A stretch of DNA of 64,000 bases. Source: Amycolatopsis benzoatilytica AK 16/65 (GTDB taxonomy: Bacteria; Actinomycetota; Actinomycetes; Mycobacteriales; Pseudonocardiaceae). This document shows, one piece after another, positions 43,658-50,968 of the stretch (position 1 is the stretch's first letter; each line of letters starts with the position of its first letter). The notes below the pieces were generated by a model. That model had not been told where the DNA came from. It did not search any database and saw only the letters and a program-made list of their open reading frames with translations. The translations under genes were made by a program, and so were the position numbers. The stretch lies in NCBI RefSeq assembly GCF_000383915.1, contig NZ_KB912942.1, forward strand, positions 6,196,564-6,260,563. The letters run 5' to 3'.

Positions 43658-43670
43658 AGGAAACTTTCCT
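43658..43670. promoter_or_regulatory. CsnR-type palindrome upstream of the chitosanase gene
   Basis: AGGAAACTTTCCT is a 13-base palindrome with a single central base, 18 bases before the chitosanase ATG. The same type of box is the operator of the ROK-family repressor CsnR at streptomycete chitosanase genes, which responds to chitosan oligomers. A csnR-like gene is not in the window. Confidence 0.72.
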
Positions 43671-44065
43671 TACGGCGGCGTGCGCTCAGGATGCCGCCGG
43701 GCGGAGGCGGTCACAACCCACCGAAGGTGGGGTTTTTCCCCACTGAACGGAGGATTGCGGGGTTGCCGCCAGATCTCGCGTCGGGCAGATTTGCGCTGGC
43801 CGGCGCGTCGGCGCGGGTGCGGAACCCGGCGAAGGAGGCGTTCTCGGACCGGGCGGCGACCACGGCCACCGCCGCGCCGCCCGACACCCCCGGAGACCCC
43901 TCGCCCCGGCCTCCGGCACAAAGGCCTGACACGGTTTGAGGCGACCCGCCAAGGCATTTTTCCGCCCTGGCAGGCCGCCTCGGCCGACAGTCCCGATCAG
44001 GTTTCGGGCACCCGCGCAAGGGTCGTCCCCGGCGGCGAAACCAGCCCCCGCCTAAGCCCGAGAAA
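43671..44065. other. Non-coding stretch between chitosanase and deacetylase genes
   Basis: Nearly 400 bases without a convincing gene; short open frames exist on both strands but lack start signals and recognisable products. A small hairpin with a GAA loop (43717-43731) is followed by a T-run on the plus strand, with no plus-strand gene before it. The rest should hold the chitosanase promoter. Confidence 0.55.
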
Positions 44066-44704
44066 TCACCAGCTGGAGCGGGGAGTCCATCGTCCGGCCC
44101 ACCGCCGGGGCCGCCGGCTCACCGCCTCCGCCCAGCGGGTGTTCACATCCCACCGAATCTCCGTCCGCGGCCGCACCAACGTCGCCGCGCGTACTCCCCG
44201 CGCGCCCCCGACATTGGCGTACACCCGGGTGGCCCCGGCATCCCGCAAATGCCTCAGCACCCGACGATCAAATCGGCCTTCCGGCAGCGAATACCGTCGC
44301 ACCGGCGTCCCGCTCAGCTGTTCCAGCAATCGCGGTGCCTCGTCCAGGTCGCGGCGCACCGCGAAGGGACTGTCCAGCCGCCAATCGTGGCGATCCCAGC
44401 CATGCGAACCGACGTGCATTCCGGCTTCCACCAGCTGCCGCAGCCCGTCCTGGTCAACGTAGCCGCGTTCGCCGACCCGGCCGGCCAGCGGGAAGAACTC
44501 CGCGTACAGGCCGCGGTCGACCAGGCGAGGCAGGGCGATCTCGACATCCGACGAGTTGCCGTCGTCGAAAGTCAGCTGGGCACCGCCGCGGGCGACGACG
44601 TCCAGGAGCGCGTCGAACTGCTCGACGGTGATCCACCGTTCGTCCTCGCCCGGGTCGAGGGCCCGTCGAGGTCTACCGATGCCGTGCACTGCGAAGGTGG
44701 TCAT
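44066..44704 (-). CDS. NodB-type polysaccharide deacetylase (paralogue 2)
   Basis: 212 residues, closely related to the protein at 42154: both have VHGIG near the N-terminus and the identical block TFDDGNSSDVEIALPRLV, followed by GLYAEFFPLAGRVG, SHGWDRHDW and SLPEGRFDRRVL. No signal peptide. ATG at 44704 with GGGAGG six bases upstream. Expression may be controlled by the palindrome inside its promoter. Confidence 0.85.
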   Translation of the reverse strand: MTTFAVHGIGRPRRALDPGEDERWITVEQFDALLDVVARGGAQLTFDDGNSSDVEIALPRLVDRGLYAEFFPLAGRVGERGYVDQDGLRQLVEAGMHVGSHGWDRHDWRLDSPFAVRRDLDEAPRLLEQLSGTPVRRYSLPEGRFDRRVLRHLRDAGATRVYANVGGARGVRAATLVRPRTEIRWDVNTRWAEAVSRRPRRWAGRWTPRSSW

Positions 44705-44724
44705 CCCGTGCCTCCCATCGGCTC

Positions 44725-44752
44725 ACCCTACCCGATTAATCGGATTAGCAAA
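44725..44752 (-). promoter_or_regulatory. Promoter of the second deacetylase with an operator in the spacer
   Basis: On the minus strand TTTGCT and TAGGGT are 16 bases apart, 21 bases before the ATG. The spacer contains the perfect 12-base palindrome CCGATTAATCGG (44732-44743), placed where a repressor would block the polymerase. The same core occurs at 996-1006. Confidence 0.5.
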
Positions 44753-44960
44753 CGGAGTAGTTACCGCCCAAGATCCCGAGGTCAGTCCAGGTCCAGCAGC
44801 TCTGCGAAAACAGGCGTGCCGAACAATCGGAATACCACGAATCACCCGATCGGATTACCTGCACGGAGTTGATCAAGAAGATTTTCCCGGTCGCGGACGC
44901 AATGTCGGCCGCGCGCCGGGGTTCTCCTCCTGGCCGATGAGCCCGGTACGCGATCCCGAA

Positions 44961-45015
44961 GCCCGGGAAGGGCCCCTTGCCGGAATCTAATTCCCGCAAG
45001 GGGCCCTTCACGGAC
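44961..45015. repeat. Dispersed inverted repeat, copy 3 (imperfect)
   Basis: 24-base arms (44961-44984, 44992-45015), 7-base loop, three mismatches. It lies in the 700-base gap between the deacetylase promoter and the end of the DDAH-like gene. Confidence 0.85.
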
Positions 45016-45094
45016 TTGAGCGGGGCGGAGAGGCTACGCGGACTGCCTCGTCCCGGCCGACGTCCTGGCGGGTATCGGGGCAGCTAACCGGCAC

Positions 45095-45235
45095 GCACCG
45101 CTCCCCAGCCGACACCCGGGCAAGGACCGCCCCCAGCCACCGCCCTGGCATGCACCGCCCCCAGCCACCACCGCCGCCCAGGCAAGCACCGCCTCCCCAG
45201 TCACCGCACCGCTCCCCAGCCGACACCCGGGCAAG
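45095..45235. repeat. C-rich direct repeats downstream of the DDAH-like gene
   Basis: A 30-base unit beginning GCACCGCTCCCCAGCC occurs exactly at 45095-45124 and 45206-45235, 111 bases apart, with shorter relatives (ACCGCCCCCAGCCACC) between. The gap from 44705 to 45404 has no convincing gene; besides this it holds A/T-rich promoter sequence and inverted-repeat copy 3. Confidence 0.75.
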
Positions 45236-45404
45236 CACCGCCCCCACCGCCAGCCGGGCAGGCGGCGTCTCGACTGTCCACTTCAGACCACGACCGCCGG
45301 GAGCTGGCGCACACCGTCCAGCGCTTGGCTCCGCTGGACCCGAAGCAGCGCCGGACCGAGTCGTCGCCGAAGACGCTCGAACCCGGAAAACTGCCCGCAC
45401 CGAC

Positions 45405-46247
45405 CTACTTGCGGATCTCCAGCGTGCAGCATTTCGGCCCGCCGCCGGCCTTCCGCAGTTCGGAGATGTCCAGGTACACCGGCTCGTACCCGCGTTCGGC
45501 CAGTTCGGTGCCGAGCCCAGTGGCTTCCACCGGCAGCACGACGTTGCGCCCGTCGGACACGCCGTTCAGCCCGAAACACTCGGCGTCGGCGGCGGTCGCG
45601 ACCACCGCGTCCGGGAACATCCGGCGCAGCACCCGCTGCGAACCGGCGGAGAACGCGTCCGGGTAGTAGGCGACGTTGGCCCCGGCCGATCCGCTGTCCT
45701 CGGCGAGCACGAACAGTGCGGTGTCGAGGTGGTAGTAGCGCGGATCCACCAGCTGCAGCGAAACCACCGGCACGCCCAGAGCTTCCTGCGCCTCGGCATG
45801 GGCGGCCGGGTCGGTGCGGAAGCCGGTGCCCGCCAGCAGCAGCCGCCCGGTCCAGGCGAAATCGCCCTCGGCCTCGTTGATCTTCTCCGGCATGGTCAGA
45901 TCGCGGTAGCCGTGCTCCAGGAACCACCGGCGGAAGTGCTCCGCCTCCGCGGCCCGCTGCGGAGCCCGGAACCGGGAGCCCAGCACCCGCCCGTCGACGA
46001 CGGTGCCGGAGTTGGCGGCGAACACCATGTCCGGCAGGCCCGGCTGCGGCTCGATTTCATCGACGGTGTGGCCGAGACGACGGTAGGTGTCGCGCAGCGC
46101 GGCCCACTGCGCGACGGCGGCGTCCGCGCTGACCGGCTTGGTCGGGTCCATCCAGGGGTTGATCGCGTAGTCGACGGCGAAATAACGCGGCGAGCACATC
46201 AGGTAACGGCGGGGCGTCGGCACCCGCGGCACAACCTCTCCCTGCAT
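45405..46247 (-). CDS. Dimethylarginine dimethylaminohydrolase (DDAH)-like amidinohydrolase
   Basis: 280 residues of the guanidino-group-modifying superfamily. MCSPRYFAVDYAINPWMD begins the propeller, MVFAANSGTV and INEAEGDF supply substrate-binding residues, YYHLDTALFVL contains the catalytic His, and GGGPKCCT near the end contains the nucleophile (C273, GGxxC form). It would hydrolyse methylated arginine or arginine to citrulline. ATG at 46247. It is divergent from an Lrp regulator 74 bases away, a pairing common for arginine/ornithine catabolism; rocD is absent here. Confidence 0.86.
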   Translation of the reverse strand: MQGEVVPRVPTPRRYLMCSPRYFAVDYAINPWMDPTKPVSADAAVAQWAALRDTYRRLGHTVDEIEPQPGLPDMVFAANSGTVVDGRVLGSRFRAPQRAAEAEHFRRWFLEHGYRDLTMPEKINEAEGDFAWTGRLLLAGTGFRTDPAAHAEAQEALGVPVVSLQLVDPRYYHLDTALFVLAEDSGSAGANVAYYPDAFSAGSQRVLRRMFPDAVVATAADAECFGLNGVSDGRNVVLPVEATGLGTELAERGYEPVYLDISELRKAGGGPKCCTLEIRK

Positions 46248-46321
46248 GCAACCAGGCTAAACGGCATCCGATATCGCAATCAATCGCTGTTCAATGCGCA
46301 TCGACATGCTAAACATTGCGT

Positions 46322-46765
46322 GTGAACACCATCGACCAGCGAATCGTTTCCTGCCTGGTAGCCAATGCCCGATCCAGCTACGCGGAGATCGGCAAGGTGG
46401 TCGGCTTGTCCGCGCCCGCGGTGAAGCGACGGGTGGACCGCCTCCTGGAAACGGGCGTGCTGCGCGGGTTCACCGCGGTGGTCGACCCCGAAGCACTGGG
46501 CTGGGGCACCGAAGCGTTCGTGGAAGTGCACTGCCAGGGCAACGTCACCCCGGCCCGGATCCGAGCCCGGCTGGAACCCCTGCCCGAGGTGGTAGCCGCC
46601 TACACGGTGTCCGGCGCGGCCGACGCGATCGTCCACCTGCGCGCGGCGGACATCCACCACCTGGAGACCGCGTTGGAACGCCTGCGCGGGCTGGAAATCG
46701 TCGATCGGACCGTGTCGACCGTCGTGCTTTCGCGCCTGCTGGAACGCCCGCCGACGCCGTCCTGA
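46322..46765 (+). CDS. Lrp/AsnC-family transcriptional regulator
   Basis: 147 residues. The helix-turn-helix is NTIDQRIVSCLVANARSSYA followed by EIGKVVGLSAPAVKRRVDRL, and the RAM effector domain follows (LGWGTEAFVEVHC, AYTVSGAADAIVHL). The GTG at 46322 lies six bases after TAAACA, so a leaderless mRNA is likely. Divergence from the DDAH-like gene across an A/T-richer 74-base region suggests it controls that gene and itself, in response to an amino acid, perhaps arginine. Confidence 0.88.
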   Translation: MNTIDQRIVSCLVANARSSYAEIGKVVGLSAPAVKRRVDRLLETGVLRGFTAVVDPEALGWGTEAFVEVHCQGNVTPARIRARLEPLPEVVAAYTVSGAADAIVHLRAADIHHLETALERLRGLEIVDRTVSTVVLSRLLERPPTPS

Positions 46766-46774
46766 CGTCCTGAC

Positions 46775-46829
46775 GTCCGGGAAGGGCCCCTCGACGGAAT
46801 CCAAGTCCGTCAAGGGGCCCTTCCCGGAC
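46775..46829. repeat. Dispersed inverted repeat, copy 4 (one mismatch)
   Basis: 24-base arms (46775-46798, 46806-46829) with a 7-base loop, nine bases after the lrp stop. It could terminate lrp before the crotonase gene. Confidence 0.88.
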
Positions 46830-46873
46830 AGCCACCCAGCGAGCACCGAGGCCTTTCCTGCATGCTCACCGGC

Positions 46874-47635
46874 ATGACCGACCGCATCCGCAGCGAGCAC
46901 GACCAGGGCGTCGCCCTGCTCACCGTCGACGCCCCGAACAGCCGCAACGCCCTGACTCTCGACCTGTCCGCCGAATTGGCCGCGGCGGTCGGACGCGCCG
47001 AGGCCGACGAGGCGGTCAACGCCGTGATCGTCACCGGCGCCCCGCCGGCCTTTTGCGCCGGAGCCGACCTCACCGCCCTCGGCAACGCCACCCCGGACGG
47101 TCTCCGAGCCATCTACGCCGGCTTCCTGGCGGTAGCCGGTTGCGCCCTCCCCACCATCGCGGCCGTCGGCGGCGCGGCGGTCGGGGCTGGTCTGAACCTG
47201 GCCCTCGCCGCCGACCTCCGCCTGGTCGGCCCCCGCGCGAAGTTCATCCCCCGGTTCCTCGACCTGGGCCTGCACCCCGGCGGCGGGATGACCTGGATGT
47301 CCCAGCGCGTCCTCGGTCCCCAGCAAGCCGCCGCGCTGGCCCTCTTCGGCGAATCCCTCACCGCCGAAGAGGCGGTGCGAGCAGGTCTGGCCCACCGCCT
47401 GGTCGACGGCGATCACGAGGCACTGGTCCAGGCCGCCCGCGACCTGGCCGCCCCGACCGCCGCAGCCCCGCGGGAAGTGGTCCTGTCCACCAAGCGGACC
47501 ATGCGCCACACCAGCACGCTGCGCAGCCACCCGGAAGCAGTGGACGCCGAGATCGTCCCCCAGCTCGAATCCCTGTCGTCCCCGGCTTTCGCGGAACGGC
47601 TGGCCGCGATGAAGGCCCGGATCAGCACCCGCTGA
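46874..47635 (+). CDS. Enoyl-CoA hydratase/isomerase (crotonase) family protein
   Basis: 253 residues of crotonase fold. The CoA/oxyanion motifs are clear: NALTLDLSAELAAA, PPAFCAGADLTALG and VGGAAVGAGLNLALAADLRL. The two catalytic Glu of classical hydratases are not at the expected positions: the region reads PRFLDLGLHPGGG and the later site is Ala-rich (QQAAALALFGE). It may therefore be an isomerase, a thioesterase or another crotonase variant. Start chosen at ATG 46874; ATG 46862 is equally possible, and neither has a Shine-Dalgarno. Confidence 0.8.
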   Translation: MTDRIRSEHDQGVALLTVDAPNSRNALTLDLSAELAAAVGRAEADEAVNAVIVTGAPPAFCAGADLTALGNATPDGLRAIYAGFLAVAGCALPTIAAVGGAAVGAGLNLALAADLRLVGPRAKFIPRFLDLGLHPGGGMTWMSQRVLGPQQAAALALFGESLTAEEAVRAGLAHRLVDGDHEALVQAARDLAAPTAAAPREVVLSTKRTMRHTSTLRSHPEAVDAEIVPQLESLSSPAFAERLAAMKARISTR

Positions 47636-47912
47636 CCTCGGCCGCCTGGCTTTCCCACCTGCTGAGAACCCTCAACCTGGAGCGAGCTGCTGGTCAGCGG
47701 TATTGGCGCGGCACGAGACATGCGTCACGCCGTCACCTGCCCGTGTTCCCCCTACCATCGGGAAACGCCCATGTGGGAGACCGGTCGGGAGAACCCCAGA
47801 CTTCGACCGGCGCACCAGGCCCGGCGAGTAACCTCGGACACAGGCCCCGGCGGGCTCCCCGGGGCGCCGACCCGGGCTCGCAGCATGCCGGGAGAGAGGG
47901 ATTCCCTGACCC

Positions 47913-49835
47913 ATGAGCACCAGTGCGAACGGCCGCCCGACCGGGAGCGGCGCGCTGACCGCGACTCGCGCCACCGAGGTGAACAAACTGGACCGGGTGG
48001 TCATCCGGTTCGCCGGCGACTCCGGCGACGGGATGCAGCTGACCGGTGACCGGTTCACCTCGGAAGCGGCGGCGTTCGGCAACGACCTCTCCACGATGCC
48101 GAACTTCCCGGCCGAGATCCGGGCGCCACAGGGCACCATCCCGGGCGTCTCGTCGTTCCAGGTGCACTTCGCCGACTACGACATCCTGACCCCGGGCGAC
48201 CGGCCGGACGTGCTGGTGGCGATGAACCCGGCCGCGCTCAAGGCGAACCTGCGCGACGTCCCGCAGGGCGGCACGATCATCGTCAACACCGACGAGTTCT
48301 CCAAGCGGAACCTGGTGAAGGTCGGCTACGAGACCGACCCGCTGGAAGACGACACGCTGTCCGCGTTCCAGGTGCACCGGGTCGCCATGTCGACCTTGAC
48401 CCAGGGCGCGCTCGCCGACACCGGCCTCGGCAAGAAGGACGCCGAGCGCTGCAAGAACATGTTCGCGCTGGGCCTGCTGTCCTGGATGTACCACCGGCCG
48501 ACCGAGGGCACCGAGACCTTCCTGCGGGAGAAGTTCGCGAAGAAGCCGGACATCGCCGAGGCGAACATCCTGGCCTTCCACGCGGGCTGGAACTACGGCG
48601 AGACCACCGAATCGTTCGCGACCACCTTCGAGGTCGCGCCCGCGAAGCTGGACAAGGGCACCTACCGGCAGATCACCGGGAACACCGCGCTCGCCTACGG
48701 CATCGTCGCCGCCGGCCAGCAGTCCGGACTGCAGATCCTGCTCGGCACCTACCCGATCACCCCCGCTTCGGACGTGCTGCACGAGCTGTCCAAGCACAAG
48801 CACTTCGGCATCATCACCTTCCAGGCCGAGGACGAGATCGCCGGTATCGGCGCCGCGCTCGGCGCCTCCTACGGCGGCGCGCTGGGCATCACCTCGACGT
48901 CCGGACCGGGTGTCGCGCTGAAGTCCGAGACCATCGGCCTCGGCGTGATGACCGAACTGCCGCTGGTGATCGTCGACGTGCAGCGCGGCGGGCCGTCCAC
49001 CGGCCTGCCGACCAAAACCGAGCAGGCCGACCTGCTGCAGGCGATGTTCGGCCGCAATGGCGAATCGCCGGTGCCGATCGTCGCGCCGCTCTCGCCCGCG
49101 GACTGCTTCGACGCGGCGATCGAGGCCACCCGGATCGCGCTGAAGTACCGTACGCCGGTGCTGCTGCTGTCCGACGGCGCGATCGCCAACGGTTCCGAGC
49201 CGTGGCTGATCCCGGACGTCGCGAACCTGCCCGACCTTCGGGTGGAGTTCGCCAGCGAGCCGAACGCGACCGACGGCTCCGGCGAGTTCTGGCCCTACGT
49301 CCGCGATCCGGAGACGCTGGCGCGCGCGTGGGCGGTGCCCGGCACGGCCGGTCTGCAGCACCGCATCGGCGGACTGGAGAAGCAGGACGGCAAGGGCAGC
49401 ATCTCCTACGACCCGGACAACCACGACCGGATGGTGCGGCTGCGCCAGGCCAAGATCGACGGCATCGACGTGCCGGACCTGGAGGTCGAGGACCCGTCCG
49501 GCGAGGCGAAGGTGCTGGCGCTGGGCTGGGGTTCGTCCTACGGCCCGATCGGCGCGGCCTGCCGCCGCGTGCGCAAGCTCGGGATGCCGATCGCGCAGGC
49601 GCACCTGCGGCACCTGAACCCGTTGCCGCACAACCTCGGCGAGGTGCTCGCGCGCTACGACAAGGTCGTGGTCCCGGAGATGAACCTGGGCCAGCTCGCC
49701 TGGGTGCTGCGGGCGAAGTACCTGGTGGACGTGCACTCCTACACCAAGGTCGCCGGCCTCCCGTTCAAGGCCGAGGAACTGCAGAACGTGTTCTCCGACA
49801 TCATCGCCAACCTCGTTCCGGAGGGCGTCAAGTGA
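47913..49835 (+). CDS. korA: 2-oxoglutarate:ferredoxin oxidoreductase, alpha subunit (gamma-alpha fusion)
   Basis: 640 residues. The N-terminal third is the gamma domain (VVIRFAGDSGDGMQLTGDRF), the rest the alpha domain with TYPITPASDVLHELS, FQAEDEIAGIGAALGASYGG and QRGGPSTGLPTKTEQADL. With KorB it decarboxylates 2-oxoglutarate to succinyl-CoA and passes electrons to ferredoxin, an oxygen-tolerant route used by actinomycetes. ATG at 47913. Its stop overlaps the korB start by four bases (GTGA). Confidence 0.94.
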   Translation: MSTSANGRPTGSGALTATRATEVNKLDRVVIRFAGDSGDGMQLTGDRFTSEAAAFGNDLSTMPNFPAEIRAPQGTIPGVSSFQVHFADYDILTPGDRPDVLVAMNPAALKANLRDVPQGGTIIVNTDEFSKRNLVKVGYETDPLEDDTLSAFQVHRVAMSTLTQGALADTGLGKKDAERCKNMFALGLLSWMYHRPTEGTETFLREKFAKKPDIAEANILAFHAGWNYGETTESFATTFEVAPAKLDKGTYRQITGNTALAYGIVAAGQQSGLQILLGTYPITPASDVLHELSKHKHFGIITFQAEDEIAGIGAALGASYGGALGITSTSGPGVALKSETIGLGVMTELPLVIVDVQRGGPSTGLPTKTEQADLLQAMFGRNGESPVPIVAPLSPADCFDAAIEATRIALKYRTPVLLLSDGAIANGSEPWLIPDVANLPDLRVEFASEPNATDGSGEFWPYVRDPETLARAWAVPGTAGLQHRIGGLEKQDGKGSISYDPDNHDRMVRLRQAKIDGIDVPDLEVEDPSGEAKVLALGWGSSYGPIGAACRRVRKLGMPIAQAHLRHLNPLPHNLGEVLARYDKVVVPEMNLGQLAWVLRAKYLVDVHSYTKVAGLPFKAEELQNVFSDIIANLVPEGVK

Positions 49836-50896
49836 CCGCCATCGATCTCGGGCTGCCGCAGCTTGGCGGCATCGACCTGGTGCCGACCGCCGACGAACCG
49901 CAGAAGGCCAAGGACTACAAGTCCGATCAGGAAGTCCGCTGGTGTCCCGGCTGCGGCGACTACGTGGTGCTCAACGCCGTGCAGTCGTTCCTGCCGACGC
50001 TCGGTCTCAAACGCGAGAACATCGTCTTCATCTCCGGCATCGGCTGCTCGTCGCGGTTCCCGTACTACCTCGACACCTACGGGATGCACTCGATCCACGG
50101 CCGTGCACCGTCGATCGCGACCGGGCTGGCCACCACCCGTCCCGACCTGTCGGTGTGGGTCGTCACCGGTGACGGCGACGCGCTCTCCATCGGCGGCAAC
50201 CACCTGATCCACGCGCTGCGGCGCAACGTGAACATCAAGATCCTGCTGTTCAACAACCGGATCTACGGGCTCACCAAGGGCCAGTACTCGCCCACCTCCG
50301 GGCAGGGCATGGTCACCAAGTCGACGCCGATGGGTTCGCTGGACACCCCGTTCAACCCGCTGTCGCTGGCGATCGGCGCGGAAGCGTCGTTCGTCGGCCG
50401 CGCCCTGGACTCCGACCGCAAGGGCCTCACCGAGGTGCTGGAAGCGGCGGCCCGCCACCGCGGTTCGGCGCTGGTGGAGATCTACCAGAACTGCCCGATC
50501 TTCAACGACGGCGCGTTCGACGTGCTCAAGGACAAGGACGAGGCCGCGTCCCGGCTCATCCCGCTGCGGGCCGGCGAGCCGATCCGGTTCGGCGCAGAAG
50601 GCGAGTACGGCGTCCGCCGCGGCGACTGGGGCGGGCTGGACGTCGGCAAGGTCGCCGATATCGGCGAGGACAACCTGGTGGTCCACGACCCGACGATCGC
50701 GGACACGTCGTATGCGTTCGCGCTGACCCGGCTCGGCGACCAGAACCTCAACCATGTGCCCACCGGGATCCTGCGCCAGGTGGAACGGCCCACCTACGAC
50801 GACGCTGCCCGCGCGCAGGTCGAACAGGCCCGTGCGGCGCGGACGCCGGACCTGCAGGGCTTGTTGCGCGGCAAGGACACCTGGACGGTGGACTGA
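49832..50896 (+). CDS. korB: 2-oxoglutarate:ferredoxin oxidoreductase, beta subunit
   Basis: 354 residues. It carries the TPP site GDGDALSIGGNHLIHALRRN with the later LLFNNRIYGLTKGQYSPTS, and Cys residues for the iron-sulfur cluster in RWCPGCGDY and ISGIGCSSR (with NCPIFN further on). It works with KorA in the cytosol. The GTG start overlaps korA; a strong terminator follows. Confidence 0.94.
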   Translation: MTAIDLGLPQLGGIDLVPTADEPQKAKDYKSDQEVRWCPGCGDYVVLNAVQSFLPTLGLKRENIVFISGIGCSSRFPYYLDTYGMHSIHGRAPSIATGLATTRPDLSVWVVTGDGDALSIGGNHLIHALRRNVNIKILLFNNRIYGLTKGQYSPTSGQGMVTKSTPMGSLDTPFNPLSLAIGAEASFVGRALDSDRKGLTEVLEAAARHRGSALVEIYQNCPIFNDGAFDVLKDKDEAASRLIPLRAGEPIRFGAEGEYGVRRGDWGGLDVGKVADIGEDNLVVHDPTIADTSYAFALTRLGDQNLNHVPTGILRQVERPTYDDAARAQVEQARAARTPDLQGLLRGKDTWTVD

Positions 50897-50914
50897 ACAC
50901 CGTCCGAATAGGAC

Positions 50915-50955
50915 AAACGGCCGCCCTCCCCGTTACCAGGGGAGGGCGGCCGTTT
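50915..50955. terminator. Strong bidirectional terminator after korB
   Basis: A perfect 17-bp stem (AAACGGCCGCCCTCCCC and complement) with a 7-base loop, A-rich on one side and T-rich on the other, between the convergent korB and the sunset-domain-like gene. Confidence 0.92.
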
Positions 50956-50968
50956 CGTTTCTCCGGTC

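Noticed and set aside
43652-43957. Overlapping 95-codon frames on both strands upstream of the chitosanase gene
   Set aside because: No start signals, no domains, mutually overlapping; treated as non-coding promoter region.
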